Assembly: GCA_937958145.1 (NCBI GenBank)
Contig: CALGOE010000225.1
Span: 1-7,126 of the forward strand
Length of the DNA stretch: 7,126 nt
Source of the DNA: an uncultured Desulfobacca sp.
Lineage (GTDB): Bacteria; Desulfobacterota; Desulfobaccia; Desulfobaccales; Desulfobaccaceae
Direction of reading: 5' to 3'
Below, piece by piece: positions 1 to 5,967 of this stretch. The notes under the pieces are model-generated. The model searched no databases. It saw nothing but the letters and a program-made list of their open reading frames with translations, and was not told the origin of the DNA. A program made the position numbers and the translations under genes. The stretch's first letter is position 1; each line of letters starts with the position of its first letter.

Positions 1-44
1 GTCAACCTGCAAGGGCGATGGGGGGTCAGTTTGCAATGGCGATT
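1..44. repeat. Two diverged 20-nt direct repeats, possible IS21-like element end
   Basis: Bases 1-20 and 25-44 align without gaps at 15 of 20 positions. The shared core is TGCAA-x-GGCGAT, 24 nt apart. Short repeats of the general form GGTCA...TTGC...TGGCG are typical of the terminal regions of IS21-family elements. If this is one, its transposase genes lie to the left of the window. No transposase coding sequence is visible here, so the element identity is inference; only the repeat is seen. Confidence 0.4.
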
Positions 45-78
45 TTCAGCCCATCCTCAATGAGAACGATTGTAAGCC

Positions 79-109
79 CCTGGGGAACCCGCCCCAGGAT
101 GTTCCCAGG
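79..109. other. Inverted-repeat cluster with two competing stems
   Basis: CCTGGGG (79-85) pairs perfectly with CCCCAGG (92-98) around a 6-nt loop. The same left arm, extended to 88, can also pair with GTTCCCAGG (101-109) with one bulged G. The two hairpins exclude each other. No T-run follows on either strand, so an intrinsic terminator is not supported. It lies in the non-coding stretch 1-250 and may belong to the same mobile-element debris as the repeats at 1-44. Confidence 0.35.
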
Positions 110-140
110 GTGCCGCGCCCCTATTGCAGAGCTGACTGGC

Positions 141-152
141 CTTGATATTATT
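141..152. repeat. 12-bp direct repeat, copy 1 (CTTGATATTATT)
   Basis: The 12-mer CTTGATATTATT occurs here and again, identically, at 240-251. Copy 2 overlaps the last base of the stem-loop behind the tRNA gene and the last base of the encoded CCA. The copies are 99 nt apart, which is unlikely by chance in so short a stretch. It may be a small duplication or an insertion scar next to the tRNA. Confidence 0.5.
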
Positions 153-212
153 CTTACCTTGCCGCCCGCTTCAATCCGGATGCCTGCACACTAAATGCGC
201 ACATCAAATGCA

Positions 213-242
213 AAGGGGTTAGCTCAATTAAGCTAACCCCTT
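213..242 (-). terminator. Stem-loop terminator behind tRNA-Arg
   Basis: AAGGGGTTAGCT (213-224) and AGCTAACCCCTT (231-242) form a perfect 12-bp stem with a 6-nt loop. On the minus strand it begins 8 nt after the tRNA's CCA end, and its descending arm leads into TTTGCATTTG. The position and perfect pairing fit a Rho-independent terminator for the tRNA transcript. The U-tract is short, so termination may be partial. Confidence 0.65.
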
Positions 243-251
243 GATATTATT
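240..251. repeat. 12-bp direct repeat, copy 2, abutting the tRNA 3' end
   Basis: This is an exact second copy of CTTGATATTATT at 141-152. It bridges the terminator stem and the tRNA's CCA end. Because it does not include the tRNA 3' coding part beyond one base, it is not a classical integrase attachment site. Confidence 0.5.
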
Positions 252-327
252 GGTGCCCCCGGCCCGACTCGAACGGGCGGCACACGGATTAGGAATCCGT
301 TGCTCTATCCTCCTGAGCTACGGGGGC
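251..327 (-). tRNA. tRNA-Arg (anticodon CCT)
   Basis: Read on the minus strand, a full cloverleaf can be folded. The acceptor stem is GCCCCCG/CGGGGGC (321-327 with 255-261) with discriminator A and an encoded CCA (251-253). The D-arm is GCTC/GAGC. The anticodon stem ACGGA/TCCGT encloses the loop TTCCTAA, giving anticodon CCT, which reads the arginine codon AGG. The T-arm is GCCCG-TTCGAGT-CGGGC. The variable loop is short. It is a complete and apparently functional gene, followed by a stem-loop terminator. No clear sigma70 promoter is visible in the bases upstream of it (328-420 read in reverse). Confidence 0.97.
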
Positions 328-462
328 AGGCGAAAGCGGTTTGATTGGCGGTAGGGCGCAGGTGCCTGAGGTGGGTCTCGAGGCGACAGGCCCTGGCTCA
401 CCCCTGTGGTTACTTGGTTACATCTTCCGGGAAAGGCCTGCCCCTGTCAATGGGAAAAATGC

Positions 463-491
463 TGGACATTTAAAAAAGATTGAGGAACAAT
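463..491 (+). promoter_or_regulatory. Possible weak promoter for the UDP-xylose synthase gene
   Basis: TGGACA (463-468, five of six to the -35 consensus) lies 17 nt before AACAAT (486-491, four of six to the -10 consensus). Transcription would start about 25 nt before the ATG at 524. An 8-nt-spaced direct repeat TGGTTAC (407-413 and 415-421) sits upstream and could be a protein-binding site. The match is modest and this is a suggestion only. Confidence 0.3.
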
Positions 492-523
492 GAGCTGAAA
501 TCACCTGCAACTGGAGAATTGGC

Positions 524-1477
524 ATGCGCATTCTGGTGACCGGCGGCGCCGGCTTCATCGGCTCCCATTTAGTGGAATATCTTTTGGCCCAGGGGCATGA
601 GGTCCTGGCCCTGGACAATTATTTTACCGGTTCCAAGGAGAATCTGCTGCATTTGCGGGACCACCCGCGGTTGGAACTCATCCGCCATGATGTGGTCAAC
701 CCCATCATGGTGGAGGTGGAGCAGATCTATAACTTGGCCTGTCCGGCCTCACCGGTGCATTATCAGTATAATCCGGTCAAGACCATCAAGACCAATATCA
801 TGGGCACGCTGCACATGCTGGGTTTGGCCAAGCGGGTCAAGGCGCGCATCCTGCAGGCCTCGACTTCGGAGGTGTACGGCGATCCCACGGTGCACCCCCA
901 AACCGAGGACTACTGGGGCAATGTCAATTGCATCGGCGTTCGCAGTTGTTATGATGAAGGCAAGCGGGCGGCCGAGGCCTTGATGATGGATTATCATCGG
1001 CAGAACGGGGTCCAGGTGCGGATTGCCCGGATTTTCAATACCTATGGCCCCCGCATGGCCATTGATGACGGCCGGGTCGTCAGCAATTTTATCGTCCAGG
1101 CGTTGACCGGGGAGGATATCACGGTCTACGGCCAGGGCCAGCAGACCCGCTCTTTCTGTTATATCTCTGATCTGGTGGAGGGGCTGGTCCGGCTGATGAA
1201 TAGCGACGTCTTTGAGGGCCCGGTGAATCTGGGCAATCCGGATGAGTATACTATTTTGGAGCTGGCCGAAAAGACCTTGGCACTCACCGGCAGCTCCTCT
1301 CGCCTGATTTTTAAACCCTTGCCGCAGGATGACCCGAAACAACGCTGCCCGGATATCAGCCGGGCCAAACGGCTTCTGAACTGGCAGCCCACCGTCCCCC
1401 TCACCGCCGGCTTACAGGAAACCATCGATTATTTTGCGACCAAATTACGTTCTTTGGGAAAACTGCCGAGCGCTTAG
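524..1477 (+). CDS. uxs: UDP-glucuronate decarboxylase (UDP-xylose synthase)
   Basis: A cytoplasmic extended-SDR enzyme that oxidises UDP-glucuronate with bound NAD+, decarboxylates it and reduces the intermediate to UDP-xylose, a donor for polysaccharide or LPS sugars. The 317-residue protein has the Rossmann motif TGGAGFIG (6-13), D31 at the usual NAD-ribose position, the family stretch NLACPASP (70-77), STSEVYGDP (113-121, active-site T114/E116), the YxxxK pair Y143/K147 within CYDEGK, RIFNTYGPRM (169-178), and DDPKQRCPDIS (269-279) with the conserved R274. NLACPASP and RSCYDEGKR separate it from UDP-glucose epimerases and dehydratases. The length is normal for a bacterial UXS. The ATG at 524 is set by GGAG at 513-516, 7 nt upstream, and by the usual MRILVTGGAG start. 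Its 3' end overlaps the next gene by 44 nt, implying cotranscription. Confidence 0.96.
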   Translation: MRILVTGGAGFIGSHLVEYLLAQGHEVLALDNYFTGSKENLLHLRDHPRLELIRHDVVNPIMVEVEQIYNLACPASPVHYQYNPVKTIKTNIMGTLHMLGLAKRVKARILQASTSEVYGDPTVHPQTEDYWGNVNCIGVRSCYDEGKRAAEALMMDYHRQNGVQVRIARIFNTYGPRMAIDDGRVVSNFIVQALTGEDITVYGQGQQTRSFCYISDLVEGLVRLMNSDVFEGPVNLGNPDEYTILELAEKTLALTGSSSRLIFKPLPQDDPKQRCPDISRAKRLLNWQPTVPLTAGLQETIDYFATKLRSLGKLPSA

Positions 1478-2105
1478 GCTGGCGGCTTTTGTCGCCATCC
1501 TCTGGGCCGTCTGCCTGTTGGCGGGCTGTCCGGCCCCCAGCGGCGCACCGGCGAGCGGCATGGTGGCCAAGGTCAAGGACGGCGACAGCGTTGTCCTGGC
1601 CGACGGCCGGGAAGTGCGCTATTTGGGCATTGATACGCCGGAGCTGACCAGCACCGATCCCCGGGAACTGGAGTTGGCCCGCCAGGCCAGGCAGGTGAAT
1701 GCCGATCTGGTCCAGGGGGTCAAGCTCCGGCTGGAATATGATGTGGAGCGCTATGATCAATATAACCGCGTCCTGGCGTATGTGCGGCTGCCGGACGGTC
1801 AGCTCGTGAACGTGGCACTGGTCCGCCGGGGGTTGGCCCGCGTCATGCTCAAACCTCCCAACCTGCGCTATCAGCAGGAGCTTATCCGGGCTCAGAATCT
1901 GGCCATTGATCAGCGCCTGGGGATCTGGCAGGAACTGCCGCCGGCCCAGGAATCCCATTATGTGGGGAATGCCAGGAGTTTGCGCTTCCATCGGCCTACC
2001 TGCCCCGGGGTTCAGACCATGGCGCCGGCCAATCGGCGGCTGTTTGCCACGCCATTGGATGCCTTTCGCCAGGGGTACAGCCCGGCCAAGGATTGCCGAC
2101 CGTAA
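1434..2105 (+). CDS. Thermonuclease-family lipoprotein with Ada-like metal-binding tail
   Basis: Predicted exported, membrane-anchored nuclease of the SNase (micrococcal nuclease) family, cutting DNA or RNA phosphodiesters with Ca2+. In 223 residues: a hydrophobic signal (about 15-31) ending in lipobox LLAGC with C32 as lipidation site; an SNase domain (about 43-167) with VKDGDSVVL, VRYLGIDTPE and YDQYNRVLAYV. R62, D67, E70 and R112 match the catalytic and Ca2+-binding positions of staphylococcal nuclease. The tail is about 50 residues (HYVGNARS... to the end) and resembles the Ada-like zinc module found on many such nucleases, with H186, C190 and C221. The first Cys of the usual CxxC is A218 here. 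The frame is open from 1380 and contains no ATG or GTG before the lipobox; TTG at 1434 is the best start, although its AGGA (1416-1419) is 14 nt away. Translational coupling to uxs is likely. The nuclease call is secure; the true N-terminus is not. Confidence 0.92.
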   Translation: MRPNYVLWENCRALRLAAFVAILWAVCLLAGCPAPSGAPASGMVAKVKDGDSVVLADGREVRYLGIDTPELTSTDPRELELARQARQVNADLVQGVKLRLEYDVERYDQYNRVLAYVRLPDGQLVNVALVRRGLARVMLKPPNLRYQQELIRAQNLAIDQRLGIWQELPPAQESHYVGNARSLRFHRPTCPGVQTMAPANRRLFATPLDAFRQGYSPAKDCRP

Positions 2106-2159
2106 AAGCAGGGAAGAGGGATCAGGGAAAAGGGAGAAGAGAGAAAACGGCATCAGGGA
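2106..2159. repeat. Purine-rich convergent spacer with ATCAGGGA repeat
   Basis: This spacer separates two convergent genes. On the plus strand, bases 2110-2147 are all purine except one TC. ATCAGGGA occurs at 2121-2128 and 2152-2159. No hairpin terminator is visible for either gene. It looks like a low-complexity, GGGA-type spacer rather than a gene or RNA. Confidence 0.5.
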
Positions 2160-2603
2160 CTAGAGGTCAAAAATTATCCGGGCCTGCCAGCCGTTGGCAG
2201 TGGGGGCAATGGTTAGTTGATGGTAGGTTGCCGCTTTGACGCCGGTTTTTAAAATGTGGCGGTCCGGGTCCAAAGGCTCTCCGTAAAGAGTGGCCCGCAG
2301 CCTCGTGGGGGCAATCTCCTGGATGTCGATGCGGCGGGCCAAAAAATTTTCGGTGTCATAGAGATAAAGAAGGTGGTTGAGCCACTCCACCAGGAGCATT
2401 TCCTGATCCGCGGCCTCAATCGCCGCTTTTCGGGTCTGGCGGGCCCGCAGGCGCCGGCGGTCGGTCATGAGGCTCACCAGGGCGAGGGCGCCTTGGATAA
2501 AAATATCGGCCAAGGTCGGGCCCCAAAGCAGAAAGCCGACATCGGCAGTATGGGGTATGGGCTTAAAGCCGGCAGCGCCTGGCCGGGGTTGAGGAGGCGG
2601 CAT
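2160..2603 (-). CDS. Archease
   Basis: A small protein that helps the RNA ligase RtcB: it speeds formation and turnover of the RtcB-GMP intermediate during 3'-phosphate RNA ligation in tRNA splicing or RNA repair. The 147-residue length is typical. Family marks are HTADVGF (18-24, with the conserved metal-site candidate D21), GPTLADIFIQGALAL (28-42), LVEWLNHLLYLYD (71-83), VKAATYH (122-128) and the C-terminal ARIIFDL (141-147, with D146). These are among the best conserved archease positions. The ATG at 2603 has only a distant AGGAAGG (2616-2622, 12 nt away), and no better in-frame start is seen; the first 12 residues are proline-rich and may not be conserved. It lies 82 nt after trpB2 on the same strand, with two stem-loops in the gap. 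No rtcB is in the window, so its partner must be encoded elsewhere. Confidence 0.94.
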   Translation of the reverse strand: MPPPQPRPGAAGFKPIPHTADVGFLLWGPTLADIFIQGALALVSLMTDRRRLRARQTRKAAIEAADQEMLLVEWLNHLLYLYDTENFLARRIDIQEIAPTRLRATLYGEPLDPDRHILKTGVKAATYHQLTIAPTANGWQARIIFDL

Positions 2604-2628
2604 AGCGGTTAGTGGCCTTCCTGGGGCA

Positions 2629-2651
2629 GGGGGCGCCGGGGTGGCGCCCCC
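2629..2651. terminator. GC-rich stem-loop between trpB2 and the archease gene
   Basis: GGGGGCGCC (2629-2637) and GGCGCCCCC (2643-2651) form a perfect 9-bp stem with a 5-nt loop. On the plus strand it is followed by CTGATATTTTTC, so it would work best against plus-strand (antisense) transcripts. On the minus strand no T-run follows. It may still slow transcription between trpB2 and the archease gene. Confidence 0.4.
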
Positions 2652-2663
2652 CTGATATTTTTC

Positions 2664-2686
2664 ATGGCAGGGTTACCCCTTGCCAT
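2664..2686 (-). terminator. Stem-loop at the trpB2 stop codon
   Basis: ATGGCAGGG (2664-2672) pairs with CCCTTGCCAT-type sequence (2678-2686) in a 9-bp stem with one G-U pair and a 5-nt loop. It overlaps the last base of the trpB2 stop codon. On the minus strand it is followed by an A-rich, not T-rich, stretch, so a standard intrinsic terminator is not shown. It may stabilise the mRNA 3' end. Confidence 0.35.
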
Positions 2687-4047
2687 CAGCCGGGAAATTT
2701 CGGAATGGCGCAGATGGCCTCCTGGATCATCGAATCAGGGTATTCGAAGTCTTCCAGTTTGCCCTCCAGGTAGGAGTCATAGGCGGCCAGATCCAGGAAG
2801 CCATGACCGCTGAAGGCGATGACAATGCATTTTTCTTCGCCGGTCTCCTTGCATTTCAGGGCCTCGTCGATACCGGCCCGGAGGGCGTGGGAGGTCTCGG
2901 GGGCCGGGATGATCCCTTCGGTCCGGGCAAAGGCGATGGCCGCTTCAAAGACCGGATTCTGGGGGTAGGCCCGGGCTTCGATGACCTTTTCATGGACCAG
3001 GAGGCTGAGCAACGGGGCGTCGCCATGATACCGGAGCCCGCCGGCATGGATGCCGGGAGGGACGAAGCTGTGCCCCAGGGTATACATGAGCATCATGGGG
3101 GTGAGGCCGGCGGTGTCGCCGAAGTCATAGGTATAGGCCCCTTTGGTAAAGGTGGGGCAGGAGGTGGGTTCCACGGCCACGAAGCGGATGTTTTGCCCCT
3201 TGAGTTTGTCGGGCACAAAGGGAAAGACAAAGCCGGCAAAGTTACTGCCGCCGCCGACGCAGCCGATGAGGACATCGGCTTTCTCGCCGGCCATCTGCAG
3301 CTGCTTTTTGGTCTCCAGGCCGACAATGGTCTGGTGCAGCAGCACGTGGTTGAGGACGCTGCCCAGAGCGTATTTGGTATCCTCGTGTTTGGCGGCGTCT
3401 TCCACGGCCTCGGAGATGGCGATGCCCAGACTGCCCGGCGAATCGGGATTTTTGGCCAGGATGTTCCGCCCGGCGTCGGTGCGATCCGTGGGCGAGGGGA
3501 AGACCTCGGAGCCCCACACCTGCATCATGGAACGGCGGTAGGGCTTCTGGAAATAACTGACCTTCACCATATAGACGGTACAGGCCAGACCGAAGGCCTG
3601 ACAGGCAAAGGACAGGGCCGAACCCCACTGGCCGGCACCGGTCTCGGTGGCCAGACGGGTGACCCCTTCCATTTTATTATAATAGGCCTGGGGGACCGAG
3701 GTATTGGGTTTGTGACTGCCCGCCGGGCTGACGGATTCGTTCTTGAAATAAATGCGGGCCGGGGTCTGCAGGAATTTCTCCAGGCGCCGGGCCCGGTGCA
3801 GCGGCGACGGCCGCCAGAGCCGGTAAATATCCAAGACCGGGTCAGGGATGTCGATCCACCGTTCCTGGCTCATTTCTTGTTTAATGAGTTCCATGGGAAA
3901 GATGGGCAACATGTCCTCGGGCGTCACCGGCTTGCCCGTGGCCGGATGAAGATAGGGCGGCAGCGGTCGGGGCAGATCCGGTTGGACATTATACCATTGC
4001 TGGGGCAATTCTTTTTCACTTAAGATGATTTTGTAAGAATCGTTCAC
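2686..4047 (-). CDS. trpB: TrpB2-type tryptophan synthase beta chain
   Basis: A PLP enzyme that joins indole to a serine-derived aminoacrylate to give tryptophan. The TrpB2 branch lacks the surface for stable TrpA binding and is thought to salvage free indole; some members reportedly use O-phosphoserine. The 453-residue length, above the roughly 400 of TrpB1, is typical of TrpB2. Visible motifs: N-terminal PDLPRPLPPYLHPATGKPV (23-41), GSHKPN (110-115) with the PLP lysine K113, ETGAGQWG (135-142) with catalytic E135 (the W, where TrpB1 has H, marks TrpB2), phosphate-binding GGGSN (265-269), EGIIPAPETSHA (377-388) and SGHG (413-416). It starts at GTG, placed by AGGAGGAG (4051-4058) just upstream; an N-terminus like SEKELPQQWYN is usual for the family. 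There is no trpA beside it. aspA lies 107 nt upstream on the same strand and the archease gene 82 nt downstream. Confidence 0.96.
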   Translation of the reverse strand: MNDSYKIILSEKELPQQWYNVQPDLPRPLPPYLHPATGKPVTPEDMLPIFPMELIKQEMSQERWIDIPDPVLDIYRLWRPSPLHRARRLEKFLQTPARIYFKNESVSPAGSHKPNTSVPQAYYNKMEGVTRLATETGAGQWGSALSFACQAFGLACTVYMVKVSYFQKPYRRSMMQVWGSEVFPSPTDRTDAGRNILAKNPDSPGSLGIAISEAVEDAAKHEDTKYALGSVLNHVLLHQTIVGLETKKQLQMAGEKADVLIGCVGGGSNFAGFVFPFVPDKLKGQNIRFVAVEPTSCPTFTKGAYTYDFGDTAGLTPMMLMYTLGHSFVPPGIHAGGLRYHGDAPLLSLLVHEKVIEARAYPQNPVFEAAIAFARTEGIIPAPETSHALRAGIDEALKCKETGEEKCIVIAFSGHGFLDLAAYDSYLEGKLEDFEYPDSMIQEAICAIPKFPG

Positions 4048-4090
4048 GGTCTCCTCCTGGGGGTATATTGGCTAGGCCGGGGCCTAAATA

Positions 4091-4111
4091 AGTGGTCAGT
4101 GGCCAGTGGTT
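4091..4111. repeat. Three tandem heptamers AGTGGYY
   Basis: AGTGGTC, AGTGGCC and AGTGGTT follow one another at 4091-4097, 4098-4104 and 4105-4111, in the 107-nt gap between aspA and trpB2. A related GTGGTCACTGG occurs at 4151-4161, over the aspA stop codon. It could be a minisatellite spacer or a repeated regulator site upstream of trpB2. No clear promoter for trpB2 is seen in the gap. Confidence 0.5.
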
Positions 4112-4154
4112 CATCACTCATTCTTTTTCTCTTGTCTCACAGAGCTTATGGTGG

Positions 4155-5549
4155 TCACTGGAGGGAAAAAATAGCCGCAATCTGTGCTTCGGTCAAGAGT
4201 TTTTTGGCCCGCAGCAGTTCCACCAGGGGGATGCCGGAAGTCAAACTCTCCTGGGCCAACGCCGCTGCCTGCTGATAGCCCAGATAGGGATTCAAGAGGG
4301 CGGCCAGGCCATGGCTCTGCTCCAGGAAGAAACGGCAGCGGGCCGGATCAGCCTGTAGGCCCCGGACGGCCCGCCGGGTGAACATGGCCAGGCCTTGGCG
4401 CAACAGGTCAATCATCCCCAGGAGTTCGTGGCTGACCAGGGGCATCATGACGTTGAGTTCCAGCTGACCGGCCTGTACAGCCAGGGCCACCGCGGTCTCC
4501 TGGCCGATGACATGGTAGCAGACCATGTTCAGGGCCTCGCAGATGGAGGGGTTGATCTTGCCGCTCATGATGGACGAGCCCGGCTGCACCTCCGGCAGGA
4601 TGATTTCGGCCAGCCCGGTTTTGGGGCCCGAGGCCAAGAGGCGCAGGTCGTTGGCGACGCGGGTCAGGGTGAGGGCCAGAAGTTTCAGGTTGGCGGCAAT
4701 GTGGCCGAACGGATTGAGGTTTTGCATGGCCTCGAAGAGGTTTGGGTGTGCCGTCAGGTCCAAGCCGGTGAGACGCCGCAGATTGTCGATCACTGCCTCC
4801 CGGTAACCGGGCAGGGCGTTGACGCCGGTCCCCACGGCCGTGCCCCCGATGCCCAGGGACAGCAGTGCCGCTGCGGCCTGGCGCAGGCGAGCCAGGTCGC
4901 CGGTCACGGCTGCGGCGTAGGCCTGAAATTCCTGGCCCAAGGTCAGGGGCAGGGCGTCGTTCAGGTGGGTCCGCCCGGCCTTGTGGATGGTGGCAAACTC
5001 CCGGGCTTTTTGTTCCAGGGCCGCCACCAACCCCTCGCCCTCAGGGTAAAACGTGCGCAGGTCCATGAGGACGGCCAACCGCATGGCCGTGGGAAAGACG
5101 TCGTTGGTGGACTGGCCCAGATTGACGTGATCATTGGGATGGATGAAGTCGTAGCGGCCCCGGGGACGGTCGGCCAACTCTGCGGCCCGATTGGCCAACA
5201 CCTCGTTGATGTTCATATGCAGCGAGGTGCCGGCCCCGGCCTGAAAGACATCCACGACGAAATGGTCCCGCCAGAGGCCGGCCAGGACTTCGTGCCCGGC
5301 CTGGATGATGAGCCGGGCTTTGTCCTCTGGTAAACCGCCCAGAGCCATGTTGGCTTCGGCTGCGGCCAACTTGACCAACACCAGGGCGTCCACCAGGATG
5401 GGGTGGGGTTTAAGGCCGCTCAACGGGAAATTTTCCACGGCCCGCTGCGTCTGGGCCCCCCAATAGGCCCAAGCCGGCACACAGACCGGCCCCAGGGAAT
5501 CTTTTTCCTGGCGCCAGGCCGAAGTTTTGGTTATTCTTGCCGTGCTCAC
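4155..5549 (-). CDS. aspA: Aspartate ammonia-lyase (aspartase)
   Basis: A cytoplasmic homotetrameric lyase of the fumarase/aspartase superfamily, splitting L-aspartate into fumarate and ammonium. Numbered from the GTG at 5549 (464 residues, close to the usual 465-480): EKDSLG (15-20), RAVENFPLSG (36-45), GTSLHMNINEVLAN (107-120), PNDHVNLGQSTND (138-150), GRTHLNDALPLTLGQEF (192-208), the superfamily signature GSSIMSGKIN (324-333, catalytic S325 and K331), and AGQLELNVMMPL (360-371). GTS and STND, where fumarases have GTQ and SSND, favour aspartase over FumC. S329 replaces the proline usually found after the signature Met. An ATG at 5588 would add 13 residues, but it lacks a ribosome site and overlaps a promoter -10; the GTG has AGGGG (5556-5560) 6 nt upstream. 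It is the first gene of a possible aspA-trpB2-archease unit. A related lyase specificity cannot be fully excluded. Confidence 0.92.
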   Translation of the reverse strand: MSTARITKTSAWRQEKDSLGPVCVPAWAYWGAQTQRAVENFPLSGLKPHPILVDALVLVKLAAAEANMALGGLPEDKARLIIQAGHEVLAGLWRDHFVVDVFQAGAGTSLHMNINEVLANRAAELADRPRGRYDFIHPNDHVNLGQSTNDVFPTAMRLAVLMDLRTFYPEGEGLVAALEQKAREFATIHKAGRTHLNDALPLTLGQEFQAYAAAVTGDLARLRQAAAALLSLGIGGTAVGTGVNALPGYREAVIDNLRRLTGLDLTAHPNLFEAMQNLNPFGHIAANLKLLALTLTRVANDLRLLASGPKTGLAEIILPEVQPGSSIMSGKINPSICEALNMVCYHVIGQETAVALAVQAGQLELNVMMPLVSHELLGMIDLLRQGLAMFTRRAVRGLQADPARCRFFLEQSHGLAALLNPYLGYQQAAALAQESLTSGIPLVELLRAKKLLTEAQIAAIFSLQ

Positions 5550-5586
5550 GTCTTGCCCCTGACCTCCACCGAACCGTCCCGGTATC

Positions 5587-5615
5587 ATCTTATGTGATTT
5601 TTCTCAAGGTTGCAA
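5587..5615 (-). promoter_or_regulatory. Sigma70-type promoter for aspA
   Basis: On the minus strand, TTGCAA (5610-5615) is followed after 17 nt by TAAGAT (5587-5592), which matches five of six -10 positions. The start of transcription would fall near 5580, about 30 nt before the GTG at 5549. The -10 overlaps the alternative ATG at 5586-5588, so a transcript from here could not use that ATG. Confidence 0.55.
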
Positions 5616-5967
5616 CGCCTGGCTGCCAGTGACCCCTAAGAGCGCCAAAGAAGCCCGGTGGCTGGTGCCATGGTCTTTGCCAAAGTGAAAAAATTCCTGA
5701 CACGGCATCGGCCTGGGGGCCGCCACTTTCCGGTTTTCCGTCGGTTATGCGCTGATAATTCATGATGTTGCCGCCACGGGGCCAGGAACTTGCCTGGCAT
5801 AAGGCTTGCTTGCTCGCAGATCAGGACACCGGTCTCGCAGAAGGCTTTGGCAGGGCGGGAAAGGGCAGCATTGTTCTTTTGTGGACAAACCCTTGGGTCG
5901 AGAGCGGCGGCGGCCGGATTTGCGGCTTTCGGAAGAGGGTTAATTTAAAGGAGGTTCAAGCCCAAGC
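5616..5967. other. Non-coding stretch between divergent aspA and sat
   Basis: No convincing gene is seen. The longest plus-strand frame (5762-6007, 81 codons) has no family resemblance and runs through the sat promoter. A hairpin GCCAGG/CCTGGC (5781-5786 with 5793-5798, 6-nt loop) and a GCTTGCTTGCT short repeat follow each other near 5781-5814. AAAGGAGGT at 5947-5955 is a near-perfect ribosome-binding sequence with no start codon at the right distance. The function of this stretch is unknown. Confidence 0.5.

Noticed and set aside
141..327. Integrase attachment site at the tRNA-Arg gene
   Set aside because: The direct repeat shares only one base with the tRNA and no integrase gene is visible; a real att repeat would normally copy the tRNA 3' part.
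749..1342. Minus-strand frame of 197 codons
   Set aside because: Antisense to uxs, which carries all expected active-site motifs.
1401..2153. Minus-strand frame of 250 codons
   Set aside because: Antisense to the SNase lipoprotein gene, which has lipobox and catalytic residues.
2680..4023. A 447-codon open frame on the plus strand
   Set aside because: It lies antisense to trpB2, whose protein is full of recognised motifs; the shadow protein is rich in Gly and Asp repeats typical of reversed GC-rich codons and matches nothing.
4395..5333. A 312-codon open frame on the plus strand
   Set aside because: Antisense shadow of the aspartase gene; Gly/Gln/Val-rich and without family features.
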